Positions 9,057 to 17,774 of a DNA stretch of 59,067 nt are shown here, piece by piece (the first letter of the stretch is position 1; every line of letters begins with the position of its first letter). The stretch is from contig CAJTRE010000016.1 of assembly GCA_910578495.1 (NCBI GenBank), positions 1 to 59,067 of the forward strand, in the 5' to 3' direction. Made by a program: the position numbers and the translations under genes. Under the pieces are notes generated by a model. The model was not told the DNA's origin and did not search any database. It was given only the letters and a program-made list of their open reading frames with translations. This DNA comes from an uncultured Dorea sp. GTDB lineage: Bacteria; Bacillota; Clostridia; Lachnospirales; Lachnospiraceae.

Positions 9057-9374
9057 CTAAAGTTGTTCTTCATTTAGCTCCACCACAAGATAGAAGCCAC
9101 GCTGTGTTTTTTCAATCTCTTTGATAACACCTTTCCGGGACTTAATCCTTTGTCTCGTACGGTAAATGCCCGACATTGCGACAGATGGTTCTACCAGATA
9201 AGTATATTGTCCAGTGACAGCGCTTCTCTCACTGATGTCCACTTCTTGTCCCACTTCAACAAGGCCTTCCCGCTCCATTTTAAATCTTTCTTCTCTCATT
9301 AATAATATATCCTTTTTCTGCATATTCTTATTATATATGTTCCGTTTCGCAACACATGCGTCTTTTTTTGACAT
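9057..9374 (-). CDS. Small hypothetical protein, unrecognised
   Basis: The open frame is 105 residues. The start is uncertain: the first ATG (9374) has no ribosome-binding site, while the ATG at 9299 (MREERFKMEREG) has AAGGA about 10 bases upstream and would give a protein of about 80 residues. The conserved-looking part, VGQEVDISERSAVTG through RTRQRIKSRKGVIKEI, is soluble, basic and beta-rich with no cysteines, and could be a small SH3-like or nucleic-acid-binding fold. I do not recognise a family. It diverges from the XRE regulator at 9461 and shares its upstream region with it. Confidence 0.5.
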   Translation of the reverse strand: MSKKDACVAKRNIYNKNMQKKDILLMREERFKMEREGLVEVGQEVDISERSAVTGQYTYLVEPSVAMSGIYRTRQRIKSRKGVIKEIEKTQRGFYLVVELNEEQL

Positions 9375-9376
9375 CT

Positions 9377-9421
9377 AATTGTTGATATACGGCACTTCCT
9401 ATGTTCTTTATCGCAACAATT
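9377..9421. promoter_or_regulatory. Inverted repeat AATTGTTG/CAACAATT between divergent genes
   Basis: Perfect 8-bp inverted repeat, AATTGTTG at 9377-9384 and CAACAATT at 9414-9421, in the divergent intergenic region just upstream of the XRE regulator. The size and position suit an operator for that regulator or its neighbour. This is inference only. Confidence 0.4.
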
Positions 9422-9460
9422 GATAAAATATATTCATCTTAGGAAAGGAATTTAGAGGGT

Positions 9461-9814
9461 ATGTCATTTGATAAGAAATTAAAAGCACTCCGTATCGAAA
9501 ACAACATGACTCAAGAATATGTTGCCAGCCGGCTGAACGTTGCACGTTCTACCATTGCAGGTTATGAAACAAAGAATCGTCAGCCATCACATGAAAAACT
9601 GACATCCCTTGCCAATCTCTTTCATGTTACTATAGACTATCTGCTTGACGACACAGATTCCATTGAAATCAATTCCTCTCAGGGGATGGTCTTTTCAGAT
9701 ATAGAAAAAGACTTCATTCTCAAGTACCGCAGACTCTCTGCACAGTCCAAAAGAGAACTACAAAATTATATTCAATTGCTAGAACTTAGAGATTCCAGAA
9801 ACAGGAATGCCTGA
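9461..9814 (+). CDS. XRE-family helix-turn-helix regulator
   Basis: This 117-residue DNA-binding protein has a Cro/CI-type helix-turn-helix at about residues 5-60. The motif MTQEYVASRLNVARSTIAGYE contains both helices, and the typical tail PSHEKLTSLANLFHVTIDYLL follows. The C-terminal 45 residues are charged and probably helical (SAQSKRELQNYIQLLE), as in small phage-type and housekeeping repressors that dimerise. The ribosome-binding site AGGAAAGGAA lies upstream of the ATG. Its promoter region holds an 8-bp inverted repeat that could be its own operator. An intrinsic terminator overlaps its stop codon. Confidence 0.9.
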   Translation: MSFDKKLKALRIENNMTQEYVASRLNVARSTIAGYETKNRQPSHEKLTSLANLFHVTIDYLLDDTDSIEINSSQGMVFSDIEKDFILKYRRLSAQSKRELQNYIQLLELRDSRNRNA

Positions 9815-9837
9815 TTGGCATCCCTGTTTTTATTTTT
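9799..9837 (+). terminator. Intrinsic terminator of the XRE gene
   Basis: Stem AACAGGaATGC (9800-9810) and GCATcCCTGTT (9818-9828), seven-base loop, then a T-rich run. The gene's TGA stop (9812-9814) lies inside the loop, so the coding end and the terminator overlap. The minus-strand DUF368 gene ends just beyond it. Confidence 0.85.
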
Positions 9838-9844
9838 CATCCTC

Positions 9845-10693
9845 TTATTCTTCTCCAAGTTTGCTCGCCACAAACCAGCCCAGCCCAAAAGTCACAATTC
9901 CTGTTATAACAGCCAGTAAAGAAAAACCGCTCCAGTCCGTCTTCCACAAAATTGCAATCGGAGACGCTGTGATCAAACCTATAATCGCCCAGTAAGCATG
10001 TGTCTCGGCTCTCTGAAAAATAAATTCAATAATCTTTGCAATGAGAAAGATTCCGATAACTACCCCCATTCCAAATGGAATCAGAATCAGCATATTTTCC
10101 ATCACTCCCGGAATATCAAATGCCGTAAGCGCCTCTACTGTATCGTTGATACACTCTAAAATCGTATTATAATACCCCAGGATCATTAACATCATGGAAC
10201 CGCTCACACCCGGCACTACCATTGTTGCCGCCGCAACAATACCAACGCCGAATAACTTGATCACATTCATAAAGCCAAAACTTACATCTGCAGCATTTCC
10301 TTCATTTTCACCCATCAATGCCATCGCAATAACGATTATAAAAAATACAAGAAAGGAAAGGATCATACCACCGGAAATAGTCTTCCCCTTCACATGTTTG
10401 CAGATAAATGGAAGGCTTCCTACGATCAAACCGCAAAACAAAAGATTGGTCTGAATCGGAAATGTCACAAAGCAAATTTCCAAAATCCGCGCAACAACCA
10501 CAATCGCAATTCCTACTCCGATAAAAATCGGAATCAGAAATCTTAAACTTTCTTTAAACTCTTTTTTCAGATGTGTGATAGAATGAATCAGCTTATCATA
10601 AATTCCCATGGCAACCATCATGGTTCCACCGCTGACTCCCGGTATAATGTTAGCTACTCCAATCACAATTCCCTGTAGTAACTTTTTAAGCAT
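9845..10693 (-). CDS. popT: DUF368 membrane protein, PopT-type undecaprenyl-phosphate translocase
   Basis: This 282-residue polytopic membrane protein has the two signature repeats of DUF368: IGVANIIPGVSGGTMMV near the N-terminus and ATMVVPGVSGSMMLMILG near residue 160. About eight hydrophobic segments are visible. DUF368 proteins such as PopT recycle undecaprenyl phosphate to the cytoplasmic face, feeding peptidoglycan and teichoic acid synthesis; that role is transferred from the family. It lies 24 bases downstream of hisC and is probably transcribed from further upstream. Confidence 0.85.
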   Translation of the reverse strand: MLKKLLQGIVIGVANIIPGVSGGTMMVAMGIYDKLIHSITHLKKEFKESLRFLIPIFIGVGIAIVVVARILEICFVTFPIQTNLLFCGLIVGSLPFICKHVKGKTISGGMILSFLVFFIIVIAMALMGENEGNAADVSFGFMNVIKLFGVGIVAAATMVVPGVSGSMMLMILGYYNTILECINDTVEALTAFDIPGVMENMLILIPFGMGVVIGIFLIAKIIEFIFQRAETHAYWAIIGLITASPIAILWKTDWSGFSLLAVITGIVTFGLGWFVASKLGEE

Positions 10694-10717
10694 AAATTTC
10701 TCCTTTAATTTTCATAT

Positions 10718-11773
10718 TTATTTTTTCATATATTCTTTTAAAAATGCCAATAACACTTCCATCTCTTCTCTCGTTCCTATTGTAATACGCAGATACTGCT
10801 CAATTCTTTCACTTCCCCAGTATCTCACATAGATATCGTGTTCCTTCAACGCTGCAAATAATTCCTTAGCGTCATACTCAGGATGCATGGCAAAGATAAA
10901 GTTAGACATAGAATCCAAACAGGAAAATCCAAGATCTGTCAGCTTTTTTTTCACCCACTCTCTCGTATCTATAATCTTATGAACACATGCTTCAAAATAT
11001 TCTTGATCCTGTACTGCTGATACGCCGCAGAGCTGGGAAACTCGGTTCATTGTATAAGAATTAAAAGAATATTTCACATCATTTAAATACTTGATAAGCA
11101 GTGGATTACTGATGGCATAGCCAATTCTCATTCCTGCCATAGAACGGGCTTTAGAAAAGGTCTGCACAACAATCAGATTGTCATACTTATCAATCAGTTC
11201 CACAGCAGAACGTCCTGCAAAATCCACATATGCCTCGTCTATAATGACAATTACATCCCTGTTATGAAAGATGATGTCTTCGATTACATCCAGTTCTTCA
11301 TACAAACCGGTCGGCGCGTTAGGGTTTGGAAATATTACCCCTCCATTCTCTCCATAATAGTCTGACGGCACGATTCGGAACTCTTCATTCAGTGTTTGGA
11401 GCTTATATGGAATCTTATATAATTCTGCCCACACTTTGTAAAACGAATATGTAATATCCGGAAAATAAACAGGTTTCTCAGAATTAAAAAATGTAAGGAA
11501 ACACATTGCAAGCACATCATCAGAACCCACTCCTGTAAACACCTGGTCTTCTCCCACTTGATAATAGTCCGCCAGCGCTTTCACAAGCTCGGCTGCTGCA
11601 GGATCTGGGTAGAGACGAAAGTTGTCTATATCCATAGTCTCTAATATTTCCGCCACTTTCGGCGCAGGCGGATACGGATTTTCGTTAGTATTTAATTTAA
11701 TCACCTTCTTTTGCGGCTGTTCGCCGGGCACATAAGGTTCTACTTTCCGAATGTTTTTTTCAAAGTTCCGCAT
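10718..11773 (-). CDS. hisC: Histidinol-phosphate aminotransferase (HisC family)
   Basis: A 351-residue fold-type I PLP aminotransferase. It has the HisC N-terminus KVIKLNTNENPYPPAPKV, the FPNPNAPTG substrate loop, DEAYVDFAG, and the PLP lysine in TFSKARSMAGMRIGYAI. HisC converts imidazole-acetol phosphate to histidinol phosphate; members of this subfamily may also accept aromatic substrates. No other his genes lie nearby, so the assignment rests on motifs alone. It follows another aminotransferase with a 4-base gap, so the two are co-transcribed. Confidence 0.9.
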   Translation of the reverse strand: MRNFEKNIRKVEPYVPGEQPQKKVIKLNTNENPYPPAPKVAEILETMDIDNFRLYPDPAAAELVKALADYYQVGEDQVFTGVGSDDVLAMCFLTFFNSEKPVYFPDITYSFYKVWAELYKIPYKLQTLNEEFRIVPSDYYGENGGVIFPNPNAPTGLYEELDVIEDIIFHNRDVIVIIDEAYVDFAGRSAVELIDKYDNLIVVQTFSKARSMAGMRIGYAISNPLLIKYLNDVKYSFNSYTMNRVSQLCGVSAVQDQEYFEACVHKIIDTREWVKKKLTDLGFSCLDSMSNFIFAMHPEYDAKELFAALKEHDIYVRYWGSERIEQYLRITIGTREEMEVLLAFLKEYMKK

Positions 11774-11777
11774 AAAA

Positions 11778-12980
11778 TCACCTGCCTGTACATGAAAAAT
11801 AAAGTTCCGCTACCTTCTTAAACTTCGGCAATGCGTTCACAATCGTCTCGTAAGACACACAATATGCAAGTCTTACATATCCCGGGCAGGCAAAGGAGCT
11901 TCCCGGAACCATTAATATATTGTATTTTTTTGCCGCCTCACAAAATTCTTTTTCGTTTTCTACCGGAGATTTCACAAACAGATAAAATGCTCCCTGCGGC
12001 TTTATACATTCAAATCCGCAGTCAATCAGTCCATTATATAATGTCTCCTTGTTTCTGTCATAAAAAGAAATATCTGTCTTCTCATTGATACATTTTGCAA
12101 CAACTTTTTGCTGAAGCGTCGGAGCATTCACAAATCCGAGAATACGTGTCGCCACATTTGCCGCTGCTTTCACATCCCCACTGTCTGCCACTTCATCCGG
12201 AATGACAAGATAACCTATGCGCTCTCCCGGAAGAGACAGCGATTTACTATAGGAATATCCAACAATCGTATTGTCATAATATTTCGTCAGCCAAGGTACT
12301 TTTACTCCATCATAAGCAAGCTCGCGGTATGGCTCGTCGGAGATCAGATAAATATCTGTTTTGTATTCTCTCTGCTTTGCCTCCAGAATGGCCGTTATCT
12401 TCTTAATAGTCTCCTCAGAGTACACAACGCCTGTCGGATTATTTGGCGTATTTATGATAACTGCCTTCGTTTTTGGCGTAATCTTCGCCTCAAACTCATC
12501 CAGTTTTGGTTGGAAATCCACAGTATTCGGAGAAATCTCGACAAGCACTCCGTCATAATTACTTGTATAGGAACGATATTCTCCAAAATATGGTGCAAAC
12601 ACAATCACCTCATCGCCCGGATTGATCAGAGTCTTTAAAATGACATTAAGCCCTCCCGCAGCCCCTACAGACATTACGATGTTCTCGCTGGAAAAAGAAG
12701 TCTGAAAACGTTTGTTTAAGGACTCCGCTACGATTTGTCTCACATCTTCATATCCACTGTTACTGTTCGTATATCCATGAAGAATAACCGGATCACTCCC
12801 TGTCACCAGTTCTACTATGGCATCTTTCACCGCCTGCGGCGCCGCAACATTAGGGTTTCCCAGGCTGAAATCATACACATTCTCCGCACCATAAAGCTTC
12901 GCAAGGCGGTTTCCCTCCTCAAACATTGCCCGAATGGCAGAGCTATTTGCCACCATTCCTTTCATCTTCTCTGCAATCAT
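11778..12980 (-). CDS. PLP-dependent class I aminotransferase (aspartate type)
   Basis: A 400-residue aminotransferase of the class I/II fold. The opening VYDFSLGNPNVAAPQAV, the NTPNNPTGVVYS loop, SDEPYRELAYDG and the Schiff-base lysine in GYSYSKSLSLPGERIGYLV are all present. These motifs fit the AspC/AraT-like subfamily common in Clostridia (often annotated as PLP-dependent aminotransferase); substrate specificity cannot be read from sequence. The start codon lies one base past the stop of the DUF2156 gene and hisC follows after 4 bases, so DUF2156, this gene, hisC and popT look like one operon. Confidence 0.9.
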   Translation of the reverse strand: MIAEKMKGMVANSSAIRAMFEEGNRLAKLYGAENVYDFSLGNPNVAAPQAVKDAIVELVTGSDPVILHGYTNSNSGYEDVRQIVAESLNKRFQTSFSSENIVMSVGAAGGLNVILKTLINPGDEVIVFAPYFGEYRSYTSNYDGVLVEISPNTVDFQPKLDEFEAKITPKTKAVIINTPNNPTGVVYSEETIKKITAILEAKQREYKTDIYLISDEPYRELAYDGVKVPWLTKYYDNTIVGYSYSKSLSLPGERIGYLVIPDEVADSGDVKAAANVATRILGFVNAPTLQQKVVAKCINEKTDISFYDRNKETLYNGLIDCGFECIKPQGAFYLFVKSPVENEKEFCEAAKKYNILMVPGSSFACPGYVRLAYCVSYETIVNALPKFKKVAELYFSCTGR

Positions 12981-12981
12981 C

Positions 12982-13890
12982 TTATTTCTCCTTTTCTTTG
13001 ACGGTTCCTTTTTCTACAAGAAATACCGGACGGTACGATAATTTCGCTTTACGAAGCCCCTCCGCTCCCGTATCCTCCTCGCGGTTAATATATTGATAAT
13101 CCATACATTCATGCTCTACAAACTGTTGATTTATCATCGGATATGCCCCTTGAACATCTGCAAACGCTTTCTCAATATGCACTACAAACGTATCGGAACA
13201 AACAGGTTCTCCAAGCGTAAATGCAATAATCTCATTGTCTACGCGCAAAATTCCGCCCCTTAATTCCAGTTCTTCAAACAGGCGGAGAGAATTGAGTGTC
13301 ACACACATCTCTGCATTTTTTTCTGCGTCTTCCTCACAACCATTATCATTTCTCCACTTTAAAGCCATCTGAAAACACTCTTCCAGATTATCTTTTGTCA
13401 TCGTCTCATAACTCCAGCGCTCCTCAAACATACTCTTAAATTTGTTGATATGGTTACGCTTTCCATGGAGTTTCTTACCAGATAATGCAGCAAGCTTTTC
13501 TGACTCATACACATAATCTGCATAATCACGCTGATACTCTATCTCATATTTCCCCGGAAACCATTCTTCCAGTTTCACAAAATTATCCGGCGTCACATTG
13601 TACATACTAAACGGGTACCCTCTGTCTTCACAGTATGCCGTAAGAACAGGAATCACATTTTTCACATCTTCTTCTTTTCCTACCGGAAATGCAAATGAAA
13701 GATGTTCCTCGTCCTCACTTTTAAATACAAGAGTATTCTCAATAACCGCCCATTTTACAGGATAATGTCTGGACCACAAAAATACATTTACAAATGTTCT
13801 CTCACAGCTTCGGCTTGGATACTGTTTAAAATAGTCAGATATAACTTCTTTGTCCTCTAATTCTGTTCTTTTAAAATTATATTCTCTCAT
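12982..13890 (-). CDS. DUF2156 protein (GNAT-fold, MprF C-terminal-like)
   Basis: A 302-residue soluble protein of the DUF2156 family, related to the aminoacyl-transferase domain of MprF. Recognisable segments are SRSCERTFVNVFLWSRHYPVKWA near the start, the central KLHGKRNHINKFKS, and the C-terminal AYPMINQQFVEHECM with YINREEDTGAEGLRKAK. It has no membrane part, so it is not a full lysyl-phosphatidylglycerol synthase. The function of stand-alone members is unknown; acyl or aminoacyl transfer is a fold-based guess. It lies 10 bases from the nucleotidase gene upstream and 1 base from the aminotransferase downstream. Confidence 0.85.
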   Translation of the reverse strand: MREYNFKRTELEDKEVISDYFKQYPSRSCERTFVNVFLWSRHYPVKWAVIENTLVFKSEDEEHLSFAFPVGKEEDVKNVIPVLTAYCEDRGYPFSMYNVTPDNFVKLEEWFPGKYEIEYQRDYADYVYESEKLAALSGKKLHGKRNHINKFKSMFEERWSYETMTKDNLEECFQMALKWRNDNGCEEDAEKNAEMCVTLNSLRLFEELELRGGILRVDNEIIAFTLGEPVCSDTFVVHIEKAFADVQGAYPMINQQFVEHECMDYQYINREEDTGAEGLRKAKLSYRPVFLVEKGTVKEKEK

Positions 13891-13900
13891 AACTTACCTT

Positions 13901-15871
13901 CTATCTATCTTTTCTCTTTCTTGCACGTTTTTTAGTATACCATTTTACCATCCATCTTACAAGCAGCACAAGGATAACTACTAACAGCAGCACAATGCCG
14001 CAGATCATAAAGAAAAACTTATTCGGCTGTTTCAAAAGTTCCACGATATTCTTGCTGTCTGTATCCACTTTCCGTCCTTCTGTTTCCTTATAGCTATCCG
14101 ATATTTTAGAAATATCAGATTCATTTTCATCAAAGGAATCCAGATAAGAAGCCAGCGCATACCATTCTTTTACTTCCGCTCCATTACGGTCATAGATAAT
14201 GTGATCTTCAAAATTCTTCACCGGATTGCCATCTTTATCCTTCGGCGTAATCTTTAAAAGCCCCATAGAGGTATCTTCCACAGAACTTAACATCTGCGCA
14301 GAATATAAACCTGCCACAACACGATATAATTCATCATCTTTTGGCTCTTCGTAAGACACTCCATCATACAGCATAACTTGTGTCACACGATTTAAAATCA
14401 TACGGTTAGAGTTATACGTCCACACCATACCGCTTGGATAAAGCTGGGCAACTGTCATGATCGGAGACACAGATACATCAATCTCTGCCACAGTCCTGAG
14501 CTCTTTTCCAGTCAGATACACACTGACTAACGGATACCCGACGATTCTGTCTGCGCCAATACCAAGGGAACACACATTAAATGCATCAGATACGGTGATT
14601 TCACCTTTCTGTAGTGTATCTCGAATTGTTCCGGACGGAGCAAACGCCGCCGTTATTGTTTCATAATTCTTTCCCTCTGCCTGCTGCACTGCATAGATAT
14701 AAGAATCCGCAATAATACTTCCAAGTGGATCTTCTTCTACTTTCAGCCCAAAATCGTCCATCTGTGTAAACTCCACATCATTTTCTGCAAGCACTTGATC
14801 AAACGTGTAACCGAAACGTTTTAGATAAGTCTTATTAATATCTTCCTTGTATGCATTCAGTTCTGCCTGAATGGCCTTATCAGACGCAATCGTGTCATCC
14901 AAGCGGTTCAACTTATATTTTTTCACTTTCCATCTGTCTCCGGACGGAGACAGATCAAGCTCTCCCAAAAACTCTCCGTAACGTCCACTGGAAACTACAT
15001 AGGTATCTCCCACCTTAATGTATTCATCCAGCTTTGTGTGACTATGTCCGCTGACAATCACATCAATCTCCGGCACTTTTTTTGCCAGAATCTCATCCTC
15101 AGACTTACTCTTATCTTCGTTCGTTCCACTGTGAGACAGGCAGACAATCATATCTGCCCCTTCATCCTTTAACTGTTTCACGATTTCTTTGGAAGTATCT
15201 ATAATATTATCAAAATTAATACCGCTTTCCGGCGCATAATCTTCTGCCTCCTGTCCCAGAACTCCGTAAATGCCGATTTTAACGCCGCCACGCTCCAAGA
15301 TCACATACGGCTTGCTCCCATAATTTTTCAATGCGGCCTGCAATTCTTTGTCTTCTTTATCTGTATTTTTCTCCCAGTCAATGTTGGCACTTACAAGCTC
15401 CGGAAGTAGAAGTGACGCATCTTCTTTCTTATTTTTCACCGCAGCATTCAGCATATTAGAAATTCCTTTGCTGCGATAATCAAACTCATGATTTCCAAGT
15501 GTTGTCACATCAAAGCCCATTTTCCCCATAAGTGTAAGCTCCGGCGCTTCTGTCTCGCTGATTGTCTGGTACAAGGTTCCCATAGAAAAGTCTCCTGCAT
15601 CCAGAACTAAGGTGTCAGGATTCTCCATACGTTTATTTGCGATCATCGTTTTCATTCTGGCAAATCCGCCTACATCCTTAGTCTTTTCACCCTCTTTTTT
15701 CACCTTAAAGGTATCAAGATGCGAATGCATATCGTGGGTAAACAAAATCTTTACCGCTTCGCCCTTCTCTTTTTCTTCTTTTGATTCCTCCGCCAGCACA
15801 GAACTGACACACAATACACATAACAACATTATAAGCAGCATAGCCGCTTTCATTCTTTTTGTAAACTTCAT
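13901..15871 (-). CDS. Surface-anchored 5'-nucleotidase/UDP-sugar hydrolase family protein
   Basis: A 656-residue exported metallophosphatase. It has a signal peptide at residues 1-27 (LLIMLLCVLCVSSVLA), then a calcineurin-like domain with FTHDMHSHLD, LDAGDFSMG, TLGNHEFDYRS and VSGHSHTKLD. A 5'-nucleotidase C-terminal substrate domain covers about residues 340-560. The C-terminus is one membrane span (FFFMICGIVLLLVVILVLLV) with a basic tail, so it is tethered to the membrane rather than to the wall; no LPxTG is seen. Family members hydrolyse extracellular nucleotides and nucleotide sugars for salvage. It is the first gene after a 50-base gap from the ABC transporter. Confidence 0.9.
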   Translation of the reverse strand: MKFTKRMKAAMLLIMLLCVLCVSSVLAEESKEEKEKGEAVKILFTHDMHSHLDTFKVKKEGEKTKDVGGFARMKTMIANKRMENPDTLVLDAGDFSMGTLYQTISETEAPELTLMGKMGFDVTTLGNHEFDYRSKGISNMLNAAVKNKKEDASLLLPELVSANIDWEKNTDKEDKELQAALKNYGSKPYVILERGGVKIGIYGVLGQEAEDYAPESGINFDNIIDTSKEIVKQLKDEGADMIVCLSHSGTNEDKSKSEDEILAKKVPEIDVIVSGHSHTKLDEYIKVGDTYVVSSGRYGEFLGELDLSPSGDRWKVKKYKLNRLDDTIASDKAIQAELNAYKEDINKTYLKRFGYTFDQVLAENDVEFTQMDDFGLKVEEDPLGSIIADSYIYAVQQAEGKNYETITAAFAPSGTIRDTLQKGEITVSDAFNVCSLGIGADRIVGYPLVSVYLTGKELRTVAEIDVSVSPIMTVAQLYPSGMVWTYNSNRMILNRVTQVMLYDGVSYEEPKDDELYRVVAGLYSAQMLSSVEDTSMGLLKITPKDKDGNPVKNFEDHIIYDRNGAEVKEWYALASYLDSFDENESDISKISDSYKETEGRKVDTDSKNIVELLKQPNKFFFMICGIVLLLVVILVLLVRWMVKWYTKKRARKRKDR

Positions 15872-15921
15872 AATATTTCCCCTTATTTCTTTATTCGCCC
15901 GGCCCGGCTTTGTACATCTTT

Positions 15922-17658
15922 TTACACAGGACTCCCCATGTGATACAACGACTCGTACACTCCTTTTTTCATCAAAAGTTCTTCGTGGCTTCCCTGCTCC
16001 ACAATTCCATCTTCTGTCAGAACAAGAATTTTTCTTGCATTGCGAATCGTTGTAAGCCTGTGTGCGATCACAAATGTCGTCCGATTTTTCGCAAGATTCT
16101 CTAACGATAACTGCACCACTTTCTCACTTTCATTGTCAAGTGCAGAAGTCGCCTCGTCAAAAATCAGAATCGGAGGATTCTTCAAAAATACTCTGGCAAT
16201 CGAAAGCCGCTGTTTTTGTCCGCCGGATAACTTCACGCCCCGCTGTCCAATATCGGTATAATATCCTTCTGGAAAGCTCATAATAAACTCATGAGCATTG
16301 GCATTTTTTGCCGCCCGTATAACATCCTCGTCACTGGCGTCCGGTCTTCCATAACGGATATTGTCCATGATCGTTCCTGCAAACAGGTACACATCCTGTT
16401 GTACAATTCCTACATTATTTCGAAGATCATTTAATTTTATATCACGAATGTCAATACCGTCTATTATAATCCGCCCTTCCGTCACTTCATAAAACCTTGG
16501 AATCAGACTGCAAAGCGTTGTCTTTCCAACGCCGGAAGGCCCGACTAACGCCATATAGTCACCGGCATCCACTTTCAGATTAATATGATTCAGCACTTTC
16601 TCTGCATGATCTTCATACTGGAAAGATACATTCTGAAATTCAATCTCTCCTTTAGCCTGTTCAAGAGAAAGAGCATTCTCCTTATCCGCAATGTCCGGTG
16701 CAATCGAAAGAATCTCTAAGAAACGCTCAAAACCAGAGTATCCATTCTGGAACTGTTCTGTAAGCGTCACAAGTTTTTTCACCGGATCGGTAAAGTTGGT
16801 GATATACAGGATAAACGTAATCAGATCCGTAAGGGTTACCGTCCCGTTTAGCATCATCATCACACCGACCAACAGTACTACGACTGTAATCAGCGTACTC
16901 ATGGCCCCAAGACCAGAATGATAAATACCCATGTATTTATAACTCACTCTTTTTGCCGCCACAAAGTTATCATTCCCAACTTTGAACTTTTTCATTTCTT
17001 CTTTTTCATTGGCAAATGATTTTACGACACGTATTCCTGACAAACTGTCTTCAATCTGACTGTTAATGTCTGCAATCTTCTCCCGATTCCGCTTAAACGC
17101 TTTCTTCATCTTACCATTATAATAGAAAGCATAAACCGCCATCACCGGGATAAATGCAAACGCCACCAATGCAAGCTTTACATTTACCATCAGAAGAATG
17201 ATAAAAGAACCTGTAATCTTTATAATGGAAATCACCAAATCTTCCGGACCATGATGTAAAAGTTCACTGATATCGAACAAATCACTGGTAATCCTAGACA
17301 ACAAGTGCCCTACTTTCTGATTATCGTAAAATGCAAACGTCAGTTTCTGATAATGCCCAAAGATGTCTCTCCGCATATCTGATTCCATCTTTGCACCCAT
17401 CATATGTCCATAGTAAGCTATGTAAAAATTACAGAATATTTCTAATAAAACAAGGCCTATCAAGGAAGCACCAAAGACAAAAACCGTATACCTTGCTTCT
17501 GCCGGTTCAAAGTACACCACCTCATTTGTAATGTACCGGATAATCAGCGGGATAATAAGTGTTACCGCCGCACCTAAGATGGCAAAAAACATATCACTGT
17601 AAAAAAGCGGCCGATATGGTTGGTAGTATGCAAATAATTTTTTCAGTTTTTCTTTCAT
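15922..17658 (-). CDS. ABC exporter, fused permease and ATPase
   Basis: A 578-residue type IV (MsbA/Sav1866-like) half-transporter. The N-terminal ~310 residues contain six membrane spans, and the ATPase domain follows. Walker A is GPSGVGKTT, the Q-loop is VGIVQQDVYLFAGTI, the signature is LSGGQKQR, Walker B is ILIFDEATSALD, and the switch histidine lies in IAHRLTTIRN. All catalytic residues are intact. It probably works as a homodimer exporting lipid, drug or peptide; the substrate is unknown. The gene stands alone between prfA and the nucleotidase. Confidence 0.92.
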   Translation of the reverse strand: MKEKLKKLFAYYQPYRPLFYSDMFFAILGAAVTLIIPLIIRYITNEVVYFEPAEARYTVFVFGASLIGLVLLEIFCNFYIAYYGHMMGAKMESDMRRDIFGHYQKLTFAFYDNQKVGHLLSRITSDLFDISELLHHGPEDLVISIIKITGSFIILLMVNVKLALVAFAFIPVMAVYAFYYNGKMKKAFKRNREKIADINSQIEDSLSGIRVVKSFANEKEEMKKFKVGNDNFVAAKRVSYKYMGIYHSGLGAMSTLITVVVLLVGVMMMLNGTVTLTDLITFILYITNFTDPVKKLVTLTEQFQNGYSGFERFLEILSIAPDIADKENALSLEQAKGEIEFQNVSFQYEDHAEKVLNHINLKVDAGDYMALVGPSGVGKTTLCSLIPRFYEVTEGRIIIDGIDIRDIKLNDLRNNVGIVQQDVYLFAGTIMDNIRYGRPDASDEDVIRAAKNANAHEFIMSFPEGYYTDIGQRGVKLSGGQKQRLSIARVFLKNPPILIFDEATSALDNESEKVVQLSLENLAKNRTTFVIAHRLTTIRNARKILVLTEDGIVEQGSHEELLMKKGVYESLYHMGSPV

Positions 17659-17702
17659 AAATTTTTCACCCTCATAATTTCATCCACTATATATAATGCA
17701 CA

Positions 17703-17765
17703 TAAAACAACACAGATGACCGCCTAAAGCTGCGAAAAGCTCTATCGTTCACCTGCGTGTTTTAC
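17703..17765 (-). terminator. Possible weak terminator downstream of prfA
   Basis: An imperfect inverted repeat between prfA and the ABC exporter. The outer arms TAAAACA/TGTTTTA and the inner ACACAGATGA with TCACCTGCGTGT pair with bulges, and a small AGCTgcgaaaAGCT hairpin lies in the middle. On the minus strand the right arm ends in GTTGTTTTATG, a poor T-tract. It could be a terminator or just a structured spacer. Confidence 0.35.
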
Positions 17766-17774
17766 ACTCATCGT

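Noticed and set aside
13901..15871. LPxTG wall anchor on the nucleotidase
   Set aside because: No LPxTG precedes the C-terminal span; the tail is a plain membrane anchor with a long basic end.
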